DNA of 61,000 nucleotides. Origin: Glandiceps talaboti. Its lineage: Eukaryota; Hemichordata; Enteropneusta; Spengelidae. Position 1 is the stretch's first letter. Every line of letters starts with the position of its first letter. This document shows positions 1 to 37,329 of this stretch, one piece after another. The notes under the pieces are model-generated. The model had not been told where the DNA came from. It saw only the letters and a list, made by a program, of their open reading frames with translations, and did no database searches. The stretch covers positions 19,279,592-19,340,591 of the forward strand of contig NC_135554.1 in the NCBI RefSeq assembly GCF_964340395.1, read 5' to 3'. Made by a program: the position numbers and the translations under genes.

Positions 1-378
1 TTTACAACGACTTCATAATCAACAAGAATTAAAACAAACAAAATACCGTTATTACATTTTTTGTGACTGTTTACACCATTTTTTTCAGTGCAACACTTAG
101 ACTCTATTAAAAAGTGGATGCACACAGAAGCACTTGAAGCTAACTGTATATTTATATATTTACCACATAAACAGGAGCCAACCTTGAGACTAAGGTATTA
201 TATACAGAGACCGACTCCAGTCTCTTAAGTAGAGGAGGAGAAGTTATGTCTTCATCTCAAGGCTTTCTGTGTGTGTTGCGATCTGTCTATTAATCTTAAA
301 GTCAGGGGCCTTGACGATTTCCTTTAAACACTTCAAAAGTTGTATCTTAGTAAACAGTAACATAAACTATTGACTTAC
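1..378 (-). other. RNF220 intron 2 fragment (left edge)
   Basis: AT-rich intronic sequence downstream of the donor at 378. I see no exon, RNA gene or repeat unit here. Confidence 0.7.
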
Positions 379-23578
<23,200 letters not shown>

Positions 23579-24179
23579 CTGAGGAAGATAAAAGTAAGAT
23601 AATATGAATATTTGAAATTATTTCCATAACTAAATCATAGTGCACTGTCATTTAAAAATGTAATTTTCTGGGGAAATTAAAAAAAATATCACCAAACACA
23701 CATGTTGAAGTTTCTGAGCTGACAAAAGAACCGAATTAAATGCAAAAGAAAACTGGTACAAGTTATTTCTTTCGCGGTCGCTTTTTTGACGATCATTTCT
23801 TTCTTTCACTTTTCTCCTTTCTGAGGTTATTAATTTTTTTATCGTTATTTTTTTATGTTAACTAATATTACGGCTTCACGTATTTGAAGAGATTATAAAC
23901 GAAACAAAATAATTATGATTTGCGACTTTGGTTTTGTGAATTTAAAAAAAAACTATGCTTGATTGCCTAGCCTTCGCTGTAAAGTAATGCATTTGACGAC
24001 GTAGTACCACATACAATTTCAGGCGAAAAGCCAAGAAAAAAAATTAACACAAAAAACAATAATAAAGAAAGTCTAAAATATCTTTGAACATTTTCACTGC
24101 AGGTGTTTCTTTTTAGTTGACGAAATCAGTTTCCTTACAAGACAACTCAAAGAAAATTTCAGTTTTAAAAAAAAATCAC

Positions 24180-24740
24180 CTGGGCGTTGATTTACAGGTA
24201 ACTTCGAAAACGTAATTTGCGTTGGCGTGCCGCCTATCCTGTGAACGCGTGTCTACCCGCGAATTTCCGACAGATTATATCCGTAGTTCGATCGCACAAT
24301 TATAACAGAACTTCTCTCAAATAAATTTACGCTGATGGAAAAACCAACCTGTTTGAAGTTATCCTGTGGTGCTGAGTCGGATTATGATCGTAAAGTTACG
24401 CGTTGACGAAAGTCCATTCGACGTTGGTATGAAACAGCTGCCTGTTTGCTGCCGCTAGTGGCACTGACTCGATTTTCGCACACCACCTCAAGTCTACACG
24501 TACGATGTAAACAGTGTTACTCAAATCCCGGAAGTTGGACGCTTTTGAAAAAAATGGCGCTAAATCCAAAACTGATAACTGAAATAAATTTGATAACCCT
24601 GGAAAGTTTTACGTTTTTCTCAAAGAAACCACTTATCTGAATCACTAGCGGAGAGATCGATCTATAGCGCGACAGAAGATGTGGACGAAAAACACACACG
24701 ATGCCAATGCTCTGCGCGGATGTCAGAGTGGTGAGTCAAG
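24180..24740. promoter_or_regulatory. CpG-enriched promoter candidate 5' of RNF220, possibly bidirectional
   Basis: CpG density rises sharply here against an AT-rich background. On the plus strand CCCGGAAGTTG (ETS-type, near 24527) is followed 25 bp later by AAAAAATGGCGC (YY1-type). That arrangement is typical just downstream of TATA-less start sites read to the right. On the minus strand CGCCCAG|GTGATT (donor near 24183) could end a noncoding first RNF220 exon. No transcript evidence is available. Confidence 0.4.
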
Positions 24741-24849
24741 CTTACACGATCATGATCAATGATTGTTGATTTATGCAAATGTTAAAAGCCTCGTTTTCAG
24801 GAAGCTCTGGTCTAGTGGATCACACAACTTCCTCACCAAACTGTTAACG

Positions 24850-25350
24850 TTACCCGGGCAACCGATCGGAATTTAATCTACTGCTCATCAATTTCATTTT
24901 TAAAACGATGAAGTAAAATTTTCCGAAAGAAAAGCGATCAAATAATGTTTGGTAAATGATGGGTATATAAAGCATCTTAATTTTTGTAATATCAAAGCGA
25001 TACATCCCTTTGACGAAGAAATTCCTATCTTTGGAGGTGGACGACTTGCCTGCGTGAAAACACCACCAGAATGAAACGATTGACTGAAGTGCATGCGCAT
25101 ACATGAGACACACGTACGACAAAGTGTTCACGGCCACCACACAAGCTATAATTGTGTTTTTCAATGGAAAAGAATACTTCCGTAATATTGGTTCACTTGA
25201 TTGTGCCAATAACACGAATCTTTTAACATTTATCATACAAACACCGGCTTGAACACGACGCAGGTCAATCGTGACCTGTTCGGGCGTGCCCGCATCATCT
25301 TTACGGCTTCGACATACCGTCGCCACCAACCCATCACAAAACCCATTCAT
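24850..25350 (-). CDS. Unidentified open frame, 166 codons, possible 5' exon
   Basis: The ATG at 25348-25350 lies in a good context (CACCATGA). The first ~100 codons look coding-like, with many G/C-ending codons, and the frame contains one hydrophobic segment (IIACVVAVNTLSYVCLMYA) preceded by basic residues. After codon 100 composition becomes A/T- and Lys/Phe-rich. A perfect GC-type donor (CGCAG|GCAAGT at 25049/25050) falls at that change, so the real exon could be 25050-25350. I recognise no family. It could be a small membrane protein, an upstream ORF in an RNF220 5' exon, or a chance frame. Confidence 0.3.
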   Translation of the reverse strand: MNGFCDGLVATVCRSRKDDAGTPEQVTIDLRRVQAGVCMINVKRFVLLAQSSEPILRKYSFPLKNTIIACVVAVNTLSYVCLMYAHALQSIVSFWWCFHAGKSSTSKDRNFFVKGMYRFDITKIKMLYIPIIYQTLFDRFSFGKFYFIVLKMKLMSSRLNSDRLPG

Positions 25351-27339
25351 GGTGCCGCTCTACATATAGGAGGGGAGACGGTAGTGATGTGCTGAAGTGG
25401 TCCCTTGGGTACACGTGTGACATATCAAAGCCCATGACAACATGTTGTTGATGATGACGGTACGAACAGTAGCCATGTCGGTCTACTTTTATCGAAGGTA
25501 CATCTATCCGTTATCATTTAATTCACTAAAAGAAAACTTACAATTTTGTTTCTTATTTTTTATATTTAAAGATTTTTGTAGAAGATGTTCTTGTTAGGAT
25601 ACTTAGCATAGAGAGTGGTTGATACATCTATCTATAAACTGAGGAAAGTGAACATCTACTAAATCTACTAACTAACTGCGCTTAATTTACATAACCAAGG
25701 GCAGTTTCAAAGTCAACAATAAGCACATACATTGTAGTACAGCTCATTTAAGAAGAATCGAAGAAGAAAAGACAAACTCTGCTTTATTTTAGTGATGTCA
25801 CGAGTGTGTTTTGCTCAACAACCGGCCAACTCCGGGGGAAAAGCATCGCCAACAATTATGTTTGAGCAGTATAAAATTCGTTATAACTGGGACTGGACAA
25901 TGTCTGAGACTCGACTGAGACTAGCAGTGTTTCCCGCTTAAAACAAATTCTAGTTGATTGTAAGCTTGCAATTGTTTCGTTCATTCGGTGAAGATTTTAC
26001 GACACTTTATGCATAATTTTACTGGGGGGGGGGAGAAGAAAATTGTTATTCTAATATACAGTTAAGTTTATAATTGTTTGAGAGCGCTACCCTCTGTGGT
26101 ATTTAGCTATCCTATACACGATGATGATTCAACAGAAATAACGAGACTCGTTTTATCATAACATGAACTCAGTGGCAACAGAGCTAAGCTTGAAAAACAA
26201 TCGCAACTATCATATATACACTTCTAATTTTTCGTGCATGGTTTTTCGATTCACACTATTGGCATATAGTTAGCCACCTTGACGTAGATTAACAATTGCG
26301 ATAACATAATCCATACACATACAGAAATCGTGATTTTCATCAAATACTAATATTCATATTTTATTGTGTATTTTTCTCTCTTGTTTTTTATCATTATTCT
26401 CTCCTTTTTGGACGCATTATTTAGGGAACAGCCGTCTAAGATGTTAAAAGTCGAATTTAAGTCTCGAGCTATGTAGAATTCACCGTCGGACATCAAGCAT
26501 ATGTATGTACTAGGGATTAACACGACAAAGCAGTGTCGACAGCATTGTATAGAAACCACCGGCCTGTATCCGTCACCGGGATCCGTCATCACTGTACAGA
26601 GCAGCCAGGCAGAACGCTAAACCATATTGTCGCTATGAGTATGAGCAGAAAAGTGAATCGCTCTATCCATCTATGTTTTATTTCACTATATAATAAATTG
26701 GTCGAGTGCTTATTTCATTGAAAGTGAACAAAAGAGGGTATATGTCTCTCATAATAATAAAGCATTGAACTGTACGTGGAAAAATGATAGTGTCGATCGC
26801 GTACAGTTGCAATACATAACGCGTGAGAGGTCGCCAATATGGTCCTACACTTAATGCGTGCATGTAGTCATCCATCAATTCATCAGAACCTTTTTGTTTG
26901 TAATATGAAAAGTTATTTGCAGTGGCGAATGACAGTGCTCGGTCCGTGAGTCTATATAAATCGATTGAAATTACTCTCTTTCAAGAGTGCTGCCTTTTCA
27001 AATTGTGTAATTTGACTCGAGAACGTCACAGTAAATTGAAATACTGTCACGTGTATCAAAAGTTAGTACCCTGGTGTGTGCGTCACTAATTTTTTCCGAC
27101 ACATAAATTTGAAGATCTCAACTGATTTACAGTGGAAGCCAGTTGAACTGAAACAAAATGTTGCCTGGCTTGACAAAAATCTTGTTAACACTGCTTTTTT
27201 TCATCGCCTAGCATGACACAAATATTTTCAACATTTTCATTTGTTTTAGCTATACCGTTTATCCTGGCAGATCATCGCCAAATCATATACTGTTTTTCTG
27301 GGGGGTATGTCAATAGATGGAAATGTAATTATTGTACTT

Positions 27340-27530
27340 TAACTGTTGTTCTGCCAGATGATAAAATGTAGCAATGTCAGTGAGATTTTTGCCAGTCAGA
27401 TGATACAATGTAGCAATGTTGGTAATATATTTGCTGAGCCAGACAATAAAATGTAGGAATGTTGGTAAGATATTTGTTGAGTCAATAAAATGTAGCAATG
27501 CTAGTAAGACATTTGTTAAGCCAGACCACG
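27340..27530. repeat. ~45-bp minisatellite, about 4-5 copies
   Basis: The unit core is ATAAAATGTAGCAATGTTGG followed by TAAGATATTTGTTGAGCCAG. The open frames at 27310-27498 (minus) and 27416-27619 (plus) derive from it. Confidence 0.8.
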
Positions 27531-29596
27531 ATTTATTTCAACTTATAATAACTGGTTTCCATTATAGTGATATGTCTAATGAAATAAATGCGCAAAAAAA
27601 TTACGTTAGGCCTATGTAATCATAGTTGTATCAGAAAACGACATAACCGTTTATACATATTACACAAATTCTACCCAAAATGAATAAACTACATACATTG
27701 CCTTCAATTTCAAACTTTCTTTCCCAATACAAGTTACCGAGAGTCGATTTGTATTGACGGAACGATGTTTTTATTATTTTTTCCCTCCCTTTTTTAAATT
27801 TCATCTTTCCTTCCCAATTTCATTTGCACTCCTTCTTTTCTTCCCTCTCAAAGTTTCAGCAATCGTCTTCAATGTCGCACCTTTTCTCGGTCATAGAATT
27901 TTCAAACTTTTTTTTTTCAGAATTCACTCGGTTCGTTCAATAAATGATTGAAAATTCTTTCTTCTGTGGGTTATGAAATCAAACTACATGTAGTTTCTTT
28001 TTCGGAAAATGTGTGCAAGGTGTTATTTTTATTCGTTACGTTTTATTCATATGTATTGATGTTTTGTTAACTGTTACAGTGTTAGGTGACGTATAAGGTA
28101 ATGAATTAGTGGTCTGTTTTACTGGTTGTGTGGATTTGTACTCGTCTAACCTCGTGTCACAATAATCTCAGTGTGGGCTGTACTGTAATGAGTGATTCTG
28201 CTACTAATGATATACTACCACGTAATATTTCAAAGAAGTGCCCAAATTTTGTCAAAATTTAGATTTTATTGGTAAATTGGTCAAACGTGTTAATTTTGTG
28301 TTTTTTAAAATGGTATAATTTCTTCCCTTGCATTTATTCCCGTATTTAAGTTCCAAAGAGACTCGAAGACTAGGAAGTCTTTTAATCAGTTATACGACTC
28401 CAAGTTGCTATAGACGAGTCACAATGACGTACACAGCTCACCTGAAAATACACGGCCTTCAAAGCTGATACACTTGCTATCTCAGCGAGACAGTCTTTTG
28501 GCTTCAGATTTATGTAGTAACTACACAAACCTGGGCTTTTAAGACTAAGTAAACAGAGCAACTTTTTTTAATAACTCGCTGTCTCCGGTTAAGTCGAGAA
28601 AGAGTAAGAACCATTAGCCAGAGTAAACACGGAGGAAATCGTCTACATCCATGATAAAAGAGAGAGTCGGCCTAAGCGGACCTTTTCCCCATCTCCACCA
28701 ATTTTCTGTTGGAGTCTCCGTGGCCGATTATCTTCATAGATAGCGTAAAACCATTTTCTGAATGATGGATTTCTCCTATTATAACTCAAAATGCTGTTTG
28801 TTTAGAGGGGTCCATGGGGACTATCAGTACTGCTATCCATTACCATTACCCCATTAAGATAATAATTATTCCATTTTGGTAGTAAAAGTGTCCAGGCCCA
28901 CTTTATATCACTCTCTGTTTGTCGACTTTCCAATCGTTCGCAGCGATCAGTAGAACTCCTAGGTTTTTCCGCTGTTTACTCGGAAGATCACAGACTTGCG
29001 GTTGTGCAACTTCTTTTCTCTCTAACTCTTAACAACAAAGGGATTTAACATCGATAGAAATTACGCGATTTCGATGTTTATACTTTTTTTTTGACTCCGT
29101 ATGCATCATTTCCTATCCGGTGACTGCGTAACAAATCGACCGTGAAATCATGTTAACACCCAGTTCACTTACGATTTTATTTTACATTTTCTTGTAATAA
29201 CATCGCCCAGCAATTTATGACCGTTATCAAGGACTTAACGAAAGTAATATAATGTTGCTAGAAAAGATAAACGTTTATTCAGACTAGCGTTAAATCTTTA
29301 TCAGCCACCCGAAAGATTTCGTATGACACATACGTGTATATATTATGTGAAACTCTTTTGTCGCACTTCAGTTGAAGAATTCTCAATCGTTGCATGTTAG
29401 TCAAACTGTGATGGTTAAACCGCCAGTTAATCCACGTATCGCACATAACTTACGTTTTAAAAATCTCCCAACACGGATTACAGATGCAAATTGTCGAGAT
29501 ACAAGGTTTAATGAGGTCGAATTGCATTCTATCTCTGCGTAGAATTGTAACTCGACGTTTTTCCTGTGTTTCTCTGACTCACCCTGTGTTTGACTA

Positions 29597-29795
<199 letters not shown>

Positions 29796-29989
29796 GTTCA
29801 GCTTACAAATTTCTTACAGGTTAGCTTAGTTTTTAAAGTCAAATAAAACAAAAAAAGACGACAGCAACCTGAATGTATATAGAACTGGTTTGTAAGCTAA
29901 CTGTGTGTATATCATATCCACTAGAATTTCTTACTCATCATTTTTCGTCTGAAATGAATGAATATATGATATAATATCAAAATGAGTGC

Positions 29990-30204
<215 letters not shown>

Positions 30205-31599
30205 GGGTATTTTTAGAGAGAATATTTTTGAATTGACAGTTCTCAGTCCTATTTATATAGACTAAGAAAATAAAAACAATAATACGTACACACAACTTAA
30301 TGGTTGATGAGTTTATCTAATGCACAAAATATTTCCAAATCATTTAGTACACATTTACTATGTTGATCGTATTCGGAACGCTGCTAACATTACCGCCAGC
30401 ATATGAAGTCAACGTTCCCCACAACATTAGCGATTCTGAGATAATTTTCCTTGTTTTGATAAAGCCAGCTTCAAATTACGATTGAGATGATAATACTGCT
30501 CAATAGATGTCTAAATAACAGATAAGAAAGTGTCTGCGTTGTAAGAAATCTTAGTATAGTATCTTCAATCCATTAAGACAGGAAAACTATCTTGAGTCGA
30601 GCTTCTTGAAGTGTGTGTATTGTTTCAAATCATTGTGATAGGAAAGAGTATGGGAAATACTGCGATAGAAACACCTTTAATTATTCCTTCGAGACATATA
30701 GTGAGTGCAGTGAATCACTTCCATCAAAGTTAGTAGGCTTATACACCATCAGATGATGTCAAGATTTCCGTCTCTTTGCTAGTATTTTATGCCAGCCAAT
30801 GTATACCGTATGGGTGAGTCGAATCTAGTATCATCGACTTTATTAGTATTTGATGAATCATCGATAGATTCAACAACCAGAGACCTCTGAGTGCATTTTG
30901 TCATTTGTTTGTGATACGTTCAGTAGTTAGTATAATGGGGGGGGGGGGCGAGGGGGTTAGCACTAAAAAATAATATAGTAAAAACCCCAAATAAAACATC
31001 GAAGGAAAGCGGGGATTAAAGTCAAACTCGTCAAATTAACTGAAATAAGTTTACCACCTGAAAACAGTAATGCAAGCAATGCAACATGAGACAGGACAAC
31101 GTTTACTACAAACACCTTTGATAATTCTGGCAAATATAATGGAACTTTGGGTGCTAATCTTACATTTAGAATTGCTCTTTTAAATTTGATCATATCGCCC
31201 CAAGTTGTTTTTTTACTACGATATCTGAATATTGCAATATAAGTTAGTTTTTAGTAATACCGATCAAAATAGCGATTACTCGGAAGTACGCCAACCTCAA
31301 GCAATATTATTACGAAAACGACAAATGCAATCGAGATAGATAAGAAATCGTACTCGCGCTCGGTCTGTATTTGCCGTTGAGGGCGCGATCCACACTCTCG
31401 GGGATAGACCTTCCGATGTGCTTGCTGTGCTTGCTTGTTTGATACACGTACGTTTAGAGTTTGATACTTACATGTAATCCATTGATTCGTCGTGATAGTT
31501 CTATCAAATGTTTATTTCAAGTGTAATTATTTGAGTGTGTATTTTGTTTTTAAAAAATACCGCCAATGGCGTTGTAGCACAACTGTAGTTTTTAAAAAT

Positions 31600-32968
31600 G
31601 TTTATCCATATGCTAGTCTATGCTAACAATAGGTGTTTATTTGCTGAATAACTATCCAGTTGCCTATCCAACCATGTTGCTATCTTTACGATAAATGCTC
31701 TCATTTGGCTGTTGCTATGGGCGTGGTCATGTTGTTAGATATATTTGCATACATTTGTGTATGTTTTTGTTCACTTGTGTATGAATTCCTGATATTGTCT
31801 TTGCAATATACGTGATCATTTGGCTGTTGCTATGGGCGTGGTCTTGTTGCTAGGAAAATTTACATACATTTTTTGAATGTTTATTCAATTGTCTATTAAA
31901 CCCTGTTGTTATCTTTGTGAAATACACCACCGTTTGGCTGTTGCTATGGGCGTGGTCATGGTTACTAGGGTATTTGCATACATTTTTTGAATGTTTATTC
32001 ATCTGTCTTTCTATTCCTGTTGTTATCTTTGCAATATACGTGATTATTTGGCTGTTGTTATGGGCGTGGTCTTGTTGCTATGCAAATTTACATACATTTT
32101 TTGGATGTTTATTCAATTATCTATTAAACCCTATTGTTATCTTTGTGAAATACACCACCGTTTGGCTGTTGCTATGGGCGTGGTCATGGTTGCTAGGGTA
32201 TTTGCATACATTTTTTGAATGTTTACTCACTTGCTTACCAGATGATGTTGTTATTTGACCAAAATATACTGTCATTTGGTTGTTGCTAAAGGGTGTGGTC
32301 ATGGTTGCTAGGGCCAATTTTGTCAAAATGTTTTTAAGAAAATCTGCAGAATAACAGTTTCAGAAACATCTTGCCAAGTTTCAGACTAATTGACCAAGTA
32401 CTTTTTGAGATATAAGTTTTTGACCAAAAATGAACATTTTTACACCTAATTTGCATATCACTCATGGAATCATGGTATGCTTAATATTTCTTCGTCCATA
32501 CATCCCTAGATACATTCCCATTAAATTTCAGCCCAATCTGCTCAGTAGTTTTAGAATTATAGATTTTTAACCAAAAAGACACATTTTTAGCCCTAATTTG
32601 CATATCACTGATGGAATCATCCCGTCATGAACAAATCTTACTTTACACCCCCTTAAGAATGTTCCCACCAAATTTCGCACCAATCTGCCCAGTAGTTTCT
32701 GAGTTTAAGTTTTTTGACCAAAAATCACATTTTTTGACCCAAATCACACACCTGTGATGCGATCATTTTGATTTGAACAATTTCCCAACTAGACACCCAA
32801 AGTAATGGACCCACCAAATATCGTGGCAATCGGTTCAGCGGTTTTTGACTTTAAGTTGTTTACACACACACACACACACACACATCCACACACACACACA
32901 CACAGACAGACAGACGCCGGGCGATCCCTATAGCACTACTGAACAAGTTCAGTTGTGCTAAAAACTAA
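31600..32968 (+). mobile_element. Composite tandem-repeat element resembling pearl/HINE (Helitron-like, non-autonomous)
   Basis: Six 114-bp units have the anchor GGCTGTTGCTATGGGCGTGG (near 31707, 31822, 31936, 32050, 32164 and, decayed, 32278). They are followed by three 147-bp units (TTTGCATATCACTxATGGAA near 32450, 32597 and a decayed one ~32744). Next come a CAATCGGTTCAGCGG block, (CA)n(CAGA)n to about 32914, and GCCGGGCGATCCC. A hairpin at 32932-32959 (AGCACTACTGAAC / GTTCAGTTGTGCT, AA loop) precedes CTAA at 32965-32968. Core repeats, then an ACAG-type microsatellite, a 3' hairpin and CTRR match pearl/DINE-like Helitron derivatives. The left end is not defined. Confidence 0.6.
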
Positions 32969-33135
32969 CCGATAAGAAATACATATCATAATAAGAATAA
33001 GAATGGAGTAGCTTATGGTTACTTTCTTCAAGGTACTTGTCTTCTTTCTATATACTGTGATTATGGAGGTATGTCTCTATCATGATATTGGACAGTGGCA
33101 ATCTTGCAATGTCACACATTAATTAATTAATTTAC

Positions 33136-33136
<1 letters not shown>

Positions 33137-33168
<32 letters not shown>

Positions 33169-33256
33169 AACCCATCCCATCATTGCATGCATGCATGCAT
33201 GCATACATACATACATACATACATACATACATACATACATACATACATACATACAC
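33137..33256. repeat. (CA)n then (CATG)/(CATA)n microsatellites
   Basis: A CA run spans 33137-33168. (GCAT)/(ACAT) tetranucleotides span ~33184-33256, with a weaker echo at 33361-33405. Confidence 0.93.
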
Positions 33257-35404
33257 ACTGCGTTCAGAATCAACACTATAAACACTATAGACTATACACA
33301 TAATACATACATATGCACACAAATATATACATGCATACACACAGAGACCAACCCCTCACTTCATTGCATGCATACACACACACAATACATACATACATAC
33401 ACACACGCATCCACAACTTCTGATGATGTATGCACTACACAACAGAACACTTCAGTTCAGCTGAGGCACATGAAATAAACAAGTCCACTAAGGTTCTAGT
33501 ATAACATCTGTAGTTTTAATGCTTTTTAGTATGGAAACATACTGAGTGTTTTTTGTACATATACTGTGTGAGCATCTTGTCTTTGCTCTCAAATATACAG
33601 GTACAACAGTCACCTCAAAAAAAAAAAAACATGCAACTTTTTCAAAGCTTTTGTAAAACGGCTACACAATAAATCTGGGTTCTTTTTTGTACAATATACA
33701 TGTACATGGCAGTTTTCTTTTTCCACAAATACTTTTTCTACCTATTTCATTTTCAAGTGAAAGGACATCTACTTGACCCCCATTTCACCAGTAAGGGAAA
33801 GCTAGTTGCATCGTTACCATACAAGGCTAAATACGAGCACATAGAAAAAAAAGAAGACAATATATATATATTATATATTTTCTCTGAACACAGGATAAAC
33901 TATACTTGTTAGGGTTTGTTTTTTTTCCTACCGTCTGACTATGAATATGTCACACAGAACTGAAGACTGAGTTAATATGTACACAGTACTGAAAACATAA
34001 GATACCTTCCTTCTCAATGTTTGACAATACCTGATAGATAACAGACACTCTATACGACAAAAAATTAAAATAAAAAAAAATGTTTGAGCATTTGATATTT
34101 TTTGCATGCTTGACCCCTCCCCCCTCCCCCCCAGAACTCACCCCTTAAGAAATTTGCTCTAAGCTGCACAAAAAGAATATTTCAATTCGTGTATCTTAAG
34201 CACTCACCGTTTGAACAATTTGTAAGCACTCCCCTCCCCCGAAAAATCTGGCTTTGGCTACAGACAAATCAACTCATTTTCTGCAAACATCCCCCCATAA
34301 AGTTGCCATTATATATATGCTGTTACTAACTTGTCTTCTGGCAACTCCACACATTAAAATTCAAGCAATTTGTGCCAGTTTAAGTGATACGTCGTGGTAG
34401 ATAGGCAAGTCATAAAATAAATATCAATAATAAGATCAAATAATGGTTAAAAATTACAAATATACAATTCCTGATGAAAGGATAATGTGGTTTGTACTAT
34501 CTAACAATGTCCCTAGACTTTTACGTGATATCGTAAAATTGTTTACAAGTCCAAGTAAATGGTTGATGGTTGTTCTACATGTATAAACAATCATTCAAGT
34601 CAGAATGCACCTCGGGGATGAATTTCACTGAAAAACAAAGTCCTTAAAAATCTCTCCAAACTTTGCCGTTTGAAACCTTGTTCCTGGTCCTTTTGAAATA
34701 ATAACAAGCCATTTTGAGGTTCACTGCCCTATTTTCAAGGAAACATCAATCTTTTATTTTCCCCATAGACTTAACACAGTATTTGGCGGCCATTTTGGAT
34801 TCTGAAAATGACCAATTTTTTATATATCATTTTGATGTATATTTCAAAACTTTGTATGGTGACCCCACATTTTGAAAATAGATTTGAACTGAGAATAAGT
34901 TGGAATTTTCTTGAACAAAGTAACAGCAAAGTTTATGGAGTTTATTTCTGAGGTGCAGTCTGCTTTAAGCAATGAAACCCTGACAACTTCCAATAAGATA
35001 CAGTTTGTTGAAGAGTCATTATTTTCACTTTTTAACACATGGACATCAAGCCAGTGTACACAGTACCATCAATCAAAAGGATTGAACCATTCCCAGTAAA
35101 GGTTTGGTGTATTTTTTGATGGGTTACAGCAACACTTCATCAAGAAAACATATGATAAAATAGAAAGTTTCAACTAGGAATTCAAAGTTTGAATAGCTTC
35201 TATCAGATATGTGTAAACTGAATAAAACTCAAAATTACAGAAGAAAATTTCTTGGTGTCAAATTTTGCTGTAAGTCTGAAAATGGATTACTTAGTGGGAT
35301 TACATCAAAGTACATTTTTTTGTTCGGTAAAATTATGAGAGGCTTGCATATTATTAATTTGATTTGTAAAATTAAGCAAGAAGGAAATAATACAACAACA
35401 TAGG

Positions 35405-35620
35405 GTAAACTTTGGTGGGGACAGTATCAAAGTACAATTCCACTTTGGTAAAATTTAGACACTAACTCTCGTTGTATGCAATATTATATCAAAATTTGGC
35501 TTTTTGTTGGGGAAAAATTTGGTGGGGAAAGTATTAAAGTACAATTCCATTTTTGAAAAATTGAGTCAGGAACTCTAGCAGTATAAAATTTTACATTTTA
35601 TCAAAATTTGGAGGGAAAAT
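35405..35620. repeat. ~106-bp duplicated unit
   Basis: Two copies share TTTGGTGGGGA, AGTATxAAAGTACAATTCCA and ATCAAAATTTGG in order. Confidence 0.6.
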
Positions 35621-37329
35621 CTTGTCCGGCACTTTTTTGTTGATGTAACATTTGGCGGGAAAATTTTGTTGTACGACAATTTCTGTTTGGTGGGAAAATA
35701 TTAAGGTACAATTTCTCTGCAAAACTTTTACAAGAAAGTGTTGAAATTGAACAATCAGTTCTCATGAAAATTTCGTACAATTGTGTTAAAGTGAGAAAAT
35801 TTGGTAAAAGAATTCAGCACTTGAAGGTTCAAAATGAAGACATCGTGGAGACAAATTGACAGTCGTTATCATCTTCACTGACAGCACAGTTGTAGAAGCT
35901 GTCAGAGTTGTAATTACAAGTGAGCTAAATGGGACTTTCCACGACCTTTCAGAATGGAGTTCACTTCCTTGTATAATGAGATGATAGTCAATGTCTCTTT
36001 GGGAAAAGTGATAACATCACCATGATTGTTATGGAAAAAGATACACACACCAATAAAAGATGAAGCCTGGATTTAGGTCTCACTCAATGGGCGTTCTCTC
36101 TCTTAGTCTCCCCCTCCCTACTTTAAGTTTGGTCAGGTCTCATCTACACAAGTCCAAAATGTGAGTAGACATTAACAAAATTGTGAACATATCTATCAGT
36201 TTACACAATTGAACATGTCTGCCATCAGAATCCAAAATCTGAAGTAAAGTTTACAAAATCTGCAAAAAATGTGACATTTTTGACACACAGACTGTGAAAG
36301 CTGTATAAATATTCATACAACCTGCTGGAAATATTAAAATATCTATATAAAGTCAAAAAATTTGATAGACATTCACAATAACAGCAGATATGCGACAATT
36401 TCTGTAACACAATTTTGGCGGGAAAACGCACTGAGCTGTGTATATCTGAAAACTTTTTCTTGTTGCAATAGAGTGGCATTTTTGAAGTTAAAATCATAAC
36501 ACTGTGTTTCTATTGGTGTAAATTCCATAAGGGAAAGAAATGATGGAAATAAAAGAGATTAAAAATAAAACAATCAGCACAAATAAAATATATTGCAGTC
36601 TTTCACTGCAAAGAATTAAGTTGTCAAGTTTCAAGTTTGTGGAAAATTGATGGGGAAAATGAACGCTAAAATTCCAGCATATATAAGCAAGTGAGCTTAA
36701 AATCGCATTTGGTGACATCAGCAAATTGACGAGTTATAAATTTTCACTCGTAGTTCATTCCTTTCCTGTTGTGTTGAATAAAAACACACACTGGAATCTT
36801 TCGTAACAAAATTTCTAAAATTTTGGAAAGGCGCATAGCATCTTAATTTTATGAAAATACTTGTCAGTACATTGCTTAGTTTTCAAAATCAGTTCTTTTA
36901 CAAATGAAGAAAAGTAGTACAAAGTCAGGTGAACTTTCACAGATTTGTGCCAGACAGACAAACGTGTCGAATTCTGACAACACACCCTATAAATTAATTT
37001 TCAATCATTCTCACTCTTTCACATAATATTTGAACAATTACAACTCATTTAGAGCATATTTGAATTTTCATATAACAAAAACTCAACTTTCGTCTAAATA
37101 AAATAATAAAACATACACAGAAAAAAAACGAAGTGTATGGCTGAGATCATATTGTTGTCAAATAATATTATATATGTACAAATGTGAATATACTTCTGTA
37201 GTCACTGTCTGTGGTCTATCTAACATAATATTGTAAGAATAATGATTAATCCTTCATGTTAGCTGTCTCTAGAAATTATCAAACTTTGGTAAATTTATAC
37301 AGAAATTACACAACTTCACGGCAAGTCTT

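Noticed and set aside
31917-32258. 113-codon Trp/Leu-rich frame with internal repeats, membrane-protein-like
   Set aside because: It is the 114-bp tandem unit (a multiple of 3) read through. Unit boundaries set the pattern and there is no start or splice context.
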